DNA of 64,000 nucleotides from a virus: IMG/VR virus record IMGVR_UViG_3300021512_000003, positions 17,889-81,888 of that record. One strand, 5' to 3'. Below are positions 26,098 to 32,779 of the stretch, in pieces (the first letter of the stretch is position 1; each line of letters starts with the position of its first letter). The notes below the pieces were generated by a model. It ran no database searches and was not told where the DNA came from. It worked only from the letters and a program-made list of their open reading frames with translations. The position numbers were made by a program, and so were the translations under genes.

Positions 26098-27138
26098 CTA
26101 CTCCTTGTTGTATTTTCTTCTCAGATAGTCGATGTCAACAAACATTGGATTGTAGCTTCCGTCTCTTACGTTGTGCTTTACGATGACACCTCGCCAGTGG
26201 TGGTTTCCTTGGTGCCCTTTGTAGTCCTCTGAGTGTGCGTAGTAGGCCCCTGCTATGACGGCCCACTGTTGCCTACCAGAAGCAGGTAAGAACCTTGTAG
26301 CTACGTCTAATGTTTGCTTGTGCCCCATTGTAAAGGATTCTCCTACGTTTTTCAAGACATTCATAGCAGTTCCTCCGTAGGGTCTTCCTGTCATTGGGTT
26401 AGCCATGTAGTGTACATAGCTGACACCATCTACTATAACAGGTTTTAGGAAATCATGCACCTCCCATCCGAACTCTTTATATTTGAGGTTGTCATAAGAG
26501 AGGAGTCCAGAGAGTTCTGGATTGGCCTCTACGTGACGCTCAATACGAGACTCATGGTTGCCCATGACAAGTATCATTGTGGGTTTATATGGCGCCCCTC
26601 CTGACGTTTTTAGAGCTTCTTGGTACTTGTGTAAGGGTTTTAAGAGAAAGCGCATACCTTCTATTGCTGCCTCTATATCCTTATTCACCCTCTTCCCTTC
26701 TGCTCTTTTCTTACCTTTGTCATAAGAGGATAGTGAGGGCATATCAGCATGATCTCCCAGGTTCACTATAACATCAGGCTTCCTCTCAACAATGTACTCT
26801 CCTAACCAAGAGAGGTATGCCATGTCTATGTCTGGTTTGCATTGAGTGTCTGGGATGACTAAGTGTGTTTTCTCTCTGGTGTCTGTAGGGTTGTGTGGTG
26901 TTGTCTCTATCCTAAAAACACCTTCTTCACTAACCACCTTCTCTTGTTTGTTCTCCGTTGTACCTACCTTCTTTGCATCATTCTCCAAATGCCACAACTG
27001 GTAAGTCTCCTTTCGGAGGAAATCTGTTACAGTACTCTTCCCTATCCCGTATGTTTGGGCAATCTCTCTTGCAAGAAGGCCACTACCATCCAACTCAAGA
27101 ACACCTAGCTTTACTGCCTCTTCTTGTAGACTACCCAT
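26098..27138 (-). CDS. Calcineurin-like metallophosphoesterase with N-terminal HTH (346 aa)
   Basis: I use ATG 27138, five bases after GAGGGGG and overlapping the upstream stop (ATGGGTAG). Residues 1-40 form a helix-turn-helix with REIAQTYGIGKSTVTDFL. The catalytic domain has the five phosphoesterase motifs: DTQ near 95, GDHAD near 125, GNHE near 192, GHK near 270 and a late His-containing segment. The substrate is unknown. HTH-phosphoesterase fusions are common in phage replication modules and may act on nucleic acid. Confidence 0.8.
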   Translation of the reverse strand: MGSLQEEAVKLGVLELDGSGLLAREIAQTYGIGKSTVTDFLRKETYQLWHLENDAKKVGTTENKQEKVVSEEGVFRIETTPHNPTDTREKTHLVIPDTQCKPDIDMAYLSWLGEYIVERKPDVIVNLGDHADMPSLSSYDKGKKRAEGKRVNKDIEAAIEGMRFLLKPLHKYQEALKTSGGAPYKPTMILVMGNHESRIERHVEANPELSGLLSYDNLKYKEFGWEVHDFLKPVIVDGVSYVHYMANPMTGRPYGGTAMNVLKNVGESFTMGHKQTLDVATRFLPASGRQQWAVIAGAYYAHSEDYKGHQGNHHWRGVIVKHNVRDGSYNPMFVDIDYLRRKYNKE

Positions 27139-27694
27139 CAGCACCCCCTCTGGATTTCTCTTGAACAACCTTCCTCATAATATCTTTCCTCTTCTTTGCA
27201 TTAGAAGTGTCTTCACTGGAGAAGCCTTTCATCCTCAAGTATCGTTTTACAACCTCTTCCCTCTTCATAACAAGGATAACACGTTTTTCTAATCTTGCCT
27301 CTTCAAAAGATATTGTGTGCTTTTCTGAATAAGTTTTGATGTCGTGACAAGGTTTACACAAGAAGGCCAGATCGTCCTCTGTTATAAAGACTAATCCTTC
27401 AATAAAAGCTTGAAGGTCTTTGCTTGACCTTAGAGAGTGTCCTCCCTTTTTATGATCAACTTGTAAGTGTTTCGTTGCCAACTCTAGGTTACAACAAGAG
27501 CAGACACCCCCCCAAACCGTTGGGAACCTCTCACTAGGTTTTGGGTTGGTTATACGCCCTCTGTTCTTCTTAATAAATGTGAGCTTAACAGGGTGCTTCT
27601 CCCACAGCCCCCGCCTTATACCTCCTCTTAAGAAAGAGAAGAACCTACTCTCTGTAGGCCATATCTTCGGGTAATCCTCCCAAGGTTTCTTCAT
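27131..27694 (-). CDS. HNH endonuclease (187 aa)
   Basis: A zinc-binding HNH core is visible: CSCCNLEL near residue 70, VDHKKGGH near 88 and LCKPCHDIKT near 121. These supply two Cys pairs and the catalytic His. The C-terminal 50 residues are helical and basic. It may be a free-standing nuclease or a packaging-type HNH. It overlaps the phosphoesterase gene. Confidence 0.75.
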   Translation of the reverse strand: MKKPWEDYPKIWPTESRFFSFLRGGIRRGLWEKHPVKLTFIKKNRGRITNPKPSERFPTVWGGVCSCCNLELATKHLQVDHKKGGHSLRSSKDLQAFIEGLVFITEDDLAFLCKPCHDIKTYSEKHTISFEEARLEKRVILVMKREEVVKRYLRMKGFSSEDTSNAKKRKDIMRKVVQEKSRGGADG

Positions 27695-27701
27695 ATCTCT
27701 C

Positions 27702-27884
27702 CTACCAGCACCTTACAATGAAGCTTCTTACCTCTTTAAAAAATAACACTGCTGCAGTACACACACTACTAATAAGTACTAAAGGCACAACAAGTTGTAA
27801 GAGGATGAGTACAGCAGGTCTTCTTATTCACTTTCTCTCTACTAGGTCTAATGGTGTGGTAAATTCTTCTCTTAGTGGCCTCAT
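27702..27884 (-). pseudogene. Small membrane-protein gene interrupted by an in-frame TGA
   Basis: ATG 27884 has GGAGAG upstream and reads 18 codons to TGA (27828-27830). Directly after it, in the same frame, follow 41 more codons encoding a strongly hydrophobic helix (VLILLQLVVPLVLISS) and a basic tail to TAG at 27702, eight bases before the HNH start. The parts look like one 60-residue single-pass protein broken by a point mutation, a sequencing error or read-through. Other genes here use TGA as stop, so general recoding is unlikely. Confidence 0.4.
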
Positions 27885-27956
27885 ATACTCTCCACAAATC
27901 TTTTTATGTGTACTTAGGTAGAAAACTGCTTAACTCAATCCACCGCTATATTGATA

Positions 27957-28112
27957 TTATGGCTTGGTTGCGAGCATGAGTGCTCCCACACAGATAGCCC
28001 AAACAACAAGTGGGTTACTTAAAGTTAAATCCACTCCAACCACTGCGCCTATCGGTAGGAGTATTGTGCAGCCGGTAAAAGCCCCCGTACAAAAAGGGTA
28101 AATCTTGTCCAT
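27957..28112 (-). CDS. Small two-helix membrane protein (51 aa)
   Basis: ATG 28112 is preceded by AGGAGAT. The product has two hydrophobic stretches (FTGCTILLPIGAVVGV and VVWAICVGALMLA) joined by a short loop. It fills what would otherwise be an empty 470-base interval. The function is unknown. Small hydrophobic proteins of this sort are common in phage early regions. Confidence 0.6.
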   Translation of the reverse strand: MDKIYPFCTGAFTGCTILLPIGAVVGVDLTLSNPLVVWAICVGALMLATKP

Positions 28113-28168
28113 AATACATCTCCTGACTCTAGGTTACTGTCTCGCCCTATAACACCTCGTGTGTTTAT

Positions 28169-29209
28169 TCACTTCCTACCTCCGGTAGTCTCAACACCAT
28201 GCTTAATGTAAAACTCTTCTACATCTAAAATATCTCCATCCCACCTACGCATTCTTGCTAGGTCGAAATATTCCTGGCTCAAGCTTATCCAGTCTCCTTC
28301 TATTTCTAAATTGTCCCATGTAGTGTAGGCTAGAGGTTCAGGATACCACTCTTTAAACTTAGCAGCAACGGCCTGTATGCACTCCCTGTCCGTCTTTAAG
28401 TCTTTTAGGTAGTGGTAGGCAGCCTTCTTCCCAAAACGCACACCAGCGAGCTTATTGGCCTTATAGTTATCCGCTGTGTCTTCACAAAGCCATTGGAAAT
28501 AAAAGAACTTCCTCCCTACTCCTTTTATGTCTTTATTTGCATTCTCTTTAAGGCCACCTAAGCCATGTACATAGAGAGGTCTTGCCATAAGAGGCACACC
28601 ACTAGAGTCCTTTCTGAAGTCAAATACCCACCCCTCATTACCAAAAGCATCCTTATCGAAAGTGGCAGCTATATACTTCTTATCTTTACTACCCTCACCT
28701 ACCCTCCGTCCCTTCCACTGCCAGTAATTTAGAACATCGTCTGCTTCTACGTCTGTAATCACCTTTGCTTTGTGGTATAACACCATATAATCTTTTACAG
28801 CTTGCAAGTTGAGAGGTTTCTGCTTTCCTAGCCTGTTCCCCTTATACTGCTGTACCGTAGCAAGGTGGTGCCGGAATGTCAACCCCTCATCTAAGTACAC
28901 CTCATATGCAGAAGCATCACAAGCTTTAAGAATGTAGCTTAATATGCTCTTAACATTCTTATATGCCTGTTCTACAGGGGGAGCTTCTATCTTATCCTCT
29001 ATCTCGAAATCTGTGATATGGAAAGGAAGTAGCCTAGCCTCTGTTCTTGTCACGTTTGTCTCTGTAATAAACTCCTTAAAGGCTGTCCTGTGAGCAAAGG
29101 GTTTAGCCTTCCCTGTCTTCCTGTGTGTTACAACTATGGTTCTCTTTTCTCCAGCAGCAGAAGCTCTGAAGGCAAGAAGACTACCATCTATTGCTACGAA
29201 GTTACCCAT
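28169..29209 (-). CDS. 5'-3' exonuclease / flap endonuclease, T7 gp6-like (346 aa)
   Basis: I use ATG 29209, overlapping the upstream stop. PIN/FEN acidic motifs are in order: FVAIDGS at the N terminus, YEVYLDEG near 113, TDVEADDVLNYW near 160 and ATFDKDAF near 190. It removes RNA primers or degrades host DNA. It sits in the replication operon upstream of the candidate SSB and polymerase. Confidence 0.8.
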   Translation of the reverse strand: MGNFVAIDGSLLAFRASAAGEKRTIVVTHRKTGKAKPFAHRTAFKEFITETNVTRTEARLLPFHITDFEIEDKIEAPPVEQAYKNVKSILSYILKACDASAYEVYLDEGLTFRHHLATVQQYKGNRLGKQKPLNLQAVKDYMVLYHKAKVITDVEADDVLNYWQWKGRRVGEGSKDKKYIAATFDKDAFGNEGWVFDFRKDSSGVPLMARPLYVHGLGGLKENANKDIKGVGRKFFYFQWLCEDTADNYKANKLAGVRFGKKAAYHYLKDLKTDRECIQAVAAKFKEWYPEPLAYTTWDNLEIEGDWISLSQEYFDLARMRRWDGDILDVEEFYIKHGVETTGGRK

Positions 29210-29504
29210 CAGTGTCACCACCTATGAACTTGTCAACCATAATCTCATCAAACAAGTCATTGAAAGACTCTTCCCCGTGATCTCCAGAATAAAGCCACTC
29301 AACTTCTTTTGCTAGTCTCCCTGCTAAACCAATGATCTGAAGAGATGTCTTTAACCTAGAGATTGTAGGTTCTTCGAACCTATTTCCCAGTGTATCTCCC
29401 CAATCATCTACTGTTGTGTCATCGTTTGCTTGGATCTCCCGGTCTAACTCCTCAGCAAACAAAACAATCTCAAAGCACTTATATTCAAAATGTCCACCGC
29501 TCAT
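29202..29504 (-). CDS. Conserved small phage protein, MSGGHF type (100 aa)
   Basis: The start is ATG 29504 (MSGGHFEYKCFEI) after GAGG. A TTG/GTG a few bases upstream is less likely. Proteins with the MSGGHF(E/D)Y opening are widespread in phages, about 90-110 residues long, with unknown function. The rest is acidic and helical. Its stop overlaps the exonuclease start. Confidence 0.7.
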   Translation of the reverse strand: MSGGHFEYKCFEIVLFAEELDREIQANDDTTVDDWGDTLGNRFEEPTISRLKTSLQIIGLAGRLAKEVEWLYSGDHGEESFNDLFDEIMVDKFIGGDTDG

Positions 29505-29559
29505 ACACACCTCGTCTCTTGTTAAGGAGGGAGAGGGAAAACCCCCTCCCTAGACACAA

Positions 29560-30408
29560 CTACCAAGGGGTGTCGGACTCTGAGTCATCTGTTGGAGGAG
29601 CTTCCTGTAGTGTTCCTGAAGAACCTTCCTCCTCTAGGACATCTTGCACCACTACCTCTTCTTTAGGTGTTGCCTTTTCCTCTAACTCTTCCCCTTTAAT
29701 GAAGGCTGAGAGAGGGACAGTGAGGGCCAACACATCTTGGACGTAAGTTTTAATTTGATCTGTGGTTAAGTCTGGATCAGCTTTCTTGGTCTTTAGTGCC
29801 ATATTAGCCTTACAAGCATTCCTTACAGCATGACCTACAGAGGCACCTACATCCCGCTTGCTCATGCCTGGATTCTTCCCCTGACACCACGCTTCGGCAG
29901 CAATACCTAGTGTGTGAAGCTCTTTAGCCAACTCTTCTACTTTAGGGTTGTCTGGTTTAAACTTATGCCCATAATACTCCAAAGCAGCATTAATTGCATG
30001 ACCAACCTTAATACCTGTTAGATCAAAAGGTGTAGCTGGAGTGTTACCTTGGCCTCCTCCTGTAGCCTCTTTTGATTCGTAAGCCTTCCCTTCTACAAGG
30101 TTCATAATAGTTAGGCCAGACTTCTTGGCGTTCTTGAAGTCTCCGTTTTGTATGTATTGGAGAAGCACCTTACTACCTGCACCAAGAATAGCATACCCCT
30201 CACCATCTAATCGCTTTACAAAGAAGTTATCTTTGTCCGTACTCCCTAAGCCATACCATGCCTCCACTCCATCAGTATCATTCTTTATTAGCATAGAGAG
30301 TCGGTGTGTGTTTGTTATGCTCTTTCCTTCCCACACAAATGTGTCAGGCTCTTTAAGTTGGTAAGCACCGCACTTCATAACTGTTCCAATTACATTCTGT
30401 AAACTCAT
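29560..30408 (-). CDS. Candidate single-stranded DNA-binding protein (282 aa)
   Basis: The C terminus is a long acidic, disordered tail ending Asp-Asp-Ser-Glu-Ser-Asp-Thr-Pro-Trp, the type of tip by which SSBs recruit replication proteins. The N-terminal 130 residues look like a beta-rich domain with scattered aromatic and Lys residues. The neighbouring exonuclease and polymerase fit. No OB-fold motif can be proved by eye, so the role is inferred. Confidence 0.45.
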   Translation of the reverse strand: MSLQNVIGTVMKCGAYQLKEPDTFVWEGKSITNTHRLSMLIKNDTDGVEAWYGLGSTDKDNFFVKRLDGEGYAILGAGSKVLLQYIQNGDFKNAKKSGLTIMNLVEGKAYESKEATGGGQGNTPATPFDLTGIKVGHAINAALEYYGHKFKPDNPKVEELAKELHTLGIAAEAWCQGKNPGMSKRDVGASVGHAVRNACKANMALKTKKADPDLTTDQIKTYVQDVLALTVPLSAFIKGEELEEKATPKEEVVVQDVLEEEGSSGTLQEAPPTDDSESDTPW

Positions 30409-30468
30409 AACCTTGCTCTCTCTTATGTTAGGTTTCTAAATATTTCGCTTGAATATCTCTGAGACACT

Positions 30469-30903
30469 CTATACTGCACCTTGTTTTTGCATCCACTTCT
30501 TTATTGCAGCTGGTTGTTTGATGTGTTCTGGTACTTCAAAGTTATGCGCCTTTGCATACTCCAGAAGCTCTACTTTCTTAGTAAGGGTTTCTAAAGTGGC
30601 CATGGTATCAGAACTCTCCTCTACCTGTAAAGGAGTTTCTTCCACAATAACTGCATCTTCCCCTAAAGGAGCTTCCTCTTCAGAAGCATCTACCTCGATA
30701 CCTTGTGAAACACCTTCTTCACCTTTTACAAGAGTAATACTGTAGTAGCCAGCACCATACCGCTTACCACAGAACTCATTCTTCCCACCCCTGTCTACAA
30801 AGAATCCCTCTTTGTTGGCGTCCTCTAAGGCAGTGAGGAAGTTAGTTATACCAAGGTGGTCATACCCAGCTTGTGCAGTTATCGTTTTCTTTTCAATAGT
30901 CAT
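30469..30903 (-). CDS. Hypothetical replication-region protein (144 aa)
   Basis: An N-terminal domain with aromatic residues (GAGYYSITLVKGEEG) is followed by a strongly acidic linker (about 70-100) and a C-terminal basic helix ending MQKQGAV. This layout suits a DNA- or protein-interaction factor. It is the first gene downstream (in its own direction) of the first 49-bp repeat and cassette array. Confidence 0.65.
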   Translation of the reverse strand: MTIEKKTITAQAGYDHLGITNFLTALEDANKEGFFVDRGGKNEFCGKRYGAGYYSITLVKGEEGVSQGIEVDASEEEAPLGEDAVIVEETPLQVEESSDTMATLETLTKKVELLEYAKAHNFEVPEHIKQPAAIKKWMQKQGAV

Positions 30904-30967
30904 ATATATTCTCTTTTTGTTAAAATTTGTTTGTGTGGAGATAAACTTCTATCGTAATGCCTAACCT

Positions 30968-31016
30968 TTTGATTTCATCAGTATGACTTTGTGTAGTCTG
31001 TATAGTCCAGTGTTAT
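30968..31016 (+). repeat. 49-bp repeat, copy 1 (attI-like docking site)
   Basis: This sequence is identical over all 49 bases to copy 3 (57401-57449) and closely related to copy 2 (39434-39482). It contains GACTTTGTGTAGTC, a small inverted repeat, and ends GTGTTAT. The copies diverge immediately after GTTAT, which is the core where the first cassette starts. In integrons that position belongs to attI. An alternative reading is a - strand promoter element, discussed in the findings. Confidence 0.7.
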
Positions 31017-31049
31017 AAATAATAACCAAGAACCTAGGAGGTTCTAAAT

Positions 31050-31295
31050 ACGAAACCAATAAACCACCTAAACTATAAAACGATTGAGAAAGACCTCAAC
31101 CAAGCACTACAATCCCACATCTCTTACGAAGATTGGATGGAGTTTATTGTAAGACTTGTAGGCGGCTCGGAAGACATCTACCAGATCAACTACATACTTC
31201 CAACCAGTGCTGGTATTACTACAGAAGTTCCGCTTGCAGAAGCAACTTCTTTATACGTGGGTATAATTCGTCTTGTTGCTCCTCCGCAAGTGTGA
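31050..31295 (+). CDS. Possible + strand cassette gene lacking an ATG (81 aa)
   Basis: An open frame runs from ACG 31050 to TGA 31295 and reads like a real protein (a helical start, then YILPTSAGITTEV). A perfect AGGAGG lies eight bases before the ACG, where an ATG would be expected. It may start at ACG, be a mutated gene, or be a shadow. It overlaps the opposite gene 31219-31431 by 77 bases. It would have the normal integron orientation. Confidence 0.35.
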   Translation, partial: TKPINHLNYKTIEKDLNQALQSHISYEDWMEFIVRLVGGSEDIYQINYILPTSAGITTEVPLAEATSLYVGIIRLVAPPQV

Positions 31296-31431
31296 GTACA
31301 TCCCTGAAAACTTGCTTATCCTCACTACCGTCTGCAAGGAGGATTTTGGGGACGAGGAGGTAATCTACCTCTCCATTGATATGCCTCTTTATGTTGTCCA
31401 GAACTCCTTGAAGTAAAAGTGTATCTATCAT
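31219..31431 (-). CDS. Cassette-borne hypothetical protein (70 aa)
   Basis: ATG 31431 is preceded by AGAGGACAGAG. The soluble protein is Leu/Val rich with an acidic C-terminal helix. It occupies the right half of the first cassette of array 1, antisense to the attC orientation like most other cassette genes here. No family is recognised. A protein-like frame also exists on the opposite strand, so confidence is moderate. Confidence 0.5.
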   Translation of the reverse strand: MIDTLLLQGVLDNIKRHINGEVDYLLVPKILLADGSEDKQVFRDVLTLAEEQQDELYPRIKKLLLQAELL

Positions 31432-31457
31432 ATCTCTGTCCTCTTATCTAAAATTAT

Positions 31458-31515
31458 TTCTAACAAGTTAATGTTGTCGGAATTGCTACGCAATCCGCAA
31501 ATTAAGACGTTATGT
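31458..31515 (+). other. attC-like recombination site (array 1, first)
   Basis: The left box TTCTAAC and right box GTTATGT bracket an imperfect inverted repeat with GGAATTGC-TAC-GCAATCC at its tip. AACAA on the left and GACGTT on the right give the usual orientation, in which a cassette gene would normally end just to the left on the + strand. Confidence 0.75.
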
Positions 31516-31516
31516 G

Positions 31517-31891
31517 TCAGTACTGCTCTCTCATTTGCTGTCGAAGTTGCACAATTTCATTCTTCAGCTTCTCATTTTCCTCCACCAAATCTTGATTCAA
31601 GTCTTTAACTACCTCATCCTTATGGTTGGAGTAAATAGCTTGGCGCAACTCCTTGTAATCATACGTGTGGTTAGCCCTCCCCCCACGGTATCCTTTAAAT
31701 CCATCCATCAAGGCGTTTCGGTAATTTGTCCAGTGATCAGAGTCAACGTAATAACTGACATCAGTATATAAATCGCCCAATACCTCATTCATCAAAGCTA
31801 CAAGTTTGGGTTTAAAGCTGTCCATTATTTTCTGTGCTTCTTCTTTCCCTTGCTCTGTAAGTTCTGGGTATAAAGGATAATCTTCACTCAT
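31517..31891 (-). CDS. Cassette-borne hypothetical protein with C-terminal coiled coil (124 aa)
   Basis: ATG 31891 follows GGGAGAG. The N-terminal part carries helices and a Tyr/Gly-rich middle (FKGYRGGRAN). The last 30 residues (LVEENEKLKNEIVQLRQQM) form a leucine-zipper-like coiled coil. The stop is two bases right of the attC-like core. It fills the second cassette of array 1. Confidence 0.7.
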   Translation of the reverse strand: MSEDYPLYPELTEQGKEEAQKIMDSFKPKLVALMNEVLGDLYTDVSYYVDSDHWTNYRNALMDGFKGYRGGRANHTYDYKELRQAIYSNHKDEVVKDLNQDLVEENEKLKNEIVQLRQQMREQY

Positions 31892-31914
31892 TTTAATCTC
31901 TCCCGTTTAATCGC

Positions 31915-31993
31915 ACATAACAAAGCACTGAAAAATCGGACTGGCAGAAGAGCCAGCCACTTACAATAGGCGCTATACAGCCGCCTGTTACTA
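31915..31993 (+). other. Degenerate attC-like site (right end of array 1)
   Basis: The left box ACATAAC and AAAGCACT...GGACTGGC/GCCAGCC are well formed, but the right core is weak (GTTACTA at 31987) and the outer arms do not pair. Its left half resembles the terminal site of array 3 at 59273. It marks the end of the array. Confidence 0.5.
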
Positions 31994-31997
31994 ACAC

Positions 31998-32207
31998 TTA
32001 TGTATTTGACGGTTCAACTTCTTCGCTAAACTGTAACCCGTATGTAGCACATTCTGTGCAAATTTCAGTTTGAATGTACTCACCTTCTCGGTCGTTAGTT
32101 GTGTTCAGCCCATATCTGCTTACCCTAAAAACTGAGTCGCAGTTGATGCACTTTGCTATATAAGCTCTTTTGTGCTTATTACTATGCCTAATTAACTCCA
32201 CTATCAA
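31998..32207 (-). CDS. Zinc-ribbon-like small protein (69 aa)
   Basis: Two Cys pairs, CINC near residue 20 and CTEC near residue 51, suggest a single zinc ribbon. The rest is basic at the N terminus and acidic at the C terminus. The stop is five bases from the degenerate attC site. The start overlaps the next gene's stop, so it belongs to the phage operon or to a cassette that has lost its right attC. Confidence 0.65.
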   Translation of the reverse strand: MIVELIRHSNKHKRAYIAKCINCDSVFRVSRYGLNTTNDREGEYIQTEICTECATYGLQFSEEVEPSNT

Positions 32208-32424
32208 AACCTCTACTGGTAATATAACAACGGGCTGTTTTGTCTCTCACTTCATACCCCTCACATAACAAAGCGGCTCTTAGCATCTTGATAGTGTCTT
32301 TAATCCTCCTGATAGAGGGGAGCTTCCTGTATTGTGTAAATTTGTGAACCTCTCCAACAGACTCGTATATCCAACCATCACATCTAATTTTAAAACAATC
32401 ACCAACCTTTATACATTGTACCAC
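32188..32424 (-). CDS. Hypothetical protein (78 aa)
   Basis: I use GTG 32424, which overlaps the upstream gene only slightly. The long frame up to 32550 would add a hydrophobic N terminus that is just the other strand phase of the upstream gene. The protein begins MVQCIKVGDCFKIRCDGW and looks like a small beta domain followed by helices. Its function is unknown. Confidence 0.55.
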   Translation of the reverse strand: MVQCIKVGDCFKIRCDGWIYESVGEVHKFTQYRKLPSIRRIKDTIKMLRAALLCEGYEVRDKTARCYITSRGFDSGVN

Positions 32425-32779
32425 AAGGTCTGGCTTTTGTGTTATGTGTTTTCTTGCTTTCTTCTTCAGAGTCACCACCGTCAAGAAACATGTTATCGTA
32501 GTGTTGATGAGGTAAAACAACCACAGAATCACAGGCATTACAGACACCAACCAGTCTTACAAGTCCAGAGCCATCACTAAAAGGTGTATTTCTTAATTGA
32601 AATGTTACATTTTGAAATGACTTGCAAGGACTACAAGCTGCTCTTTTAGTGTCTCCAACCTTCAATGTTTGCTGCATATCTTTGTTGTTAAAACTCAAAC
32701 CCACCCCTCTACTTGTACCATTGTTGTTTGACGTATCTTCATAAAACAAGAGTATAGCACACTTAAAAATTAATGACAA
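32399..32779 (-). CDS. Zinc-ribbon phage protein (126 aa)
   Basis: Cys pairs at CSPC (near residue 49) and CNAC (near 81) enclose FQLRNTPFSDGSG and GVCN segments, a pattern of a widespread small phage zinc-ribbon family that ends in a Pro-His-Gln segment. ATG 32779 overlaps the polymerase stop and has GGAAGG upstream. ATG near 32677 is an alternative. The acidic C terminus is variable. The function is unknown. Confidence 0.65.
   Translation of the reverse strand: MSLIFKCAILLFYEDTSNNNGTSRGVGLSFNNKDMQQTLKVGDTKRAACSPCKSFQNVTFQLRNTPFSDGSGLVRLVGVCNACDSVVVLPHQHYDNMFLDGGDSEEESKKTHNTKARPCGTMYKGW

Larger units (their letters stand above)
30968..31993. mobile_element. Integron-like cassette array 1 (49-bp repeat plus two cassettes)
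   Basis: The array begins at the 49-bp repeat (30968-31016), then a first cassette to the core of the attC-like site at 31458-31515, then a second cassette ending in a degenerate attC-like site at 31915-31993. It is inserted between the start of gene 30469-30903 and the end of gene 31998-32207. No integrase gene is in or near it. Confidence 0.7.

Noticed and set aside
27718-27921. 67-codon + strand frame in the gap 27695-28168
   Set aside because: It is opposite to the interrupted membrane-protein gene, lacks a ribosome site and runs against the operon direction.
31133-31363. 76-codon + strand frame in cassette 1 of array 1
   Set aside because: Ser/Cys/Arg-rich shadow composition and no ribosome site. 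The other + frame from 31050 and the - gene are better.
32425-32550. Long N-terminal extension of the gene 32188-32424
   Set aside because: It overlaps the zinc-ribbon gene by 150 bases in another frame and its hydrophobic run is the phase shadow of that gene. GTG 32424 gives a normal overlap.
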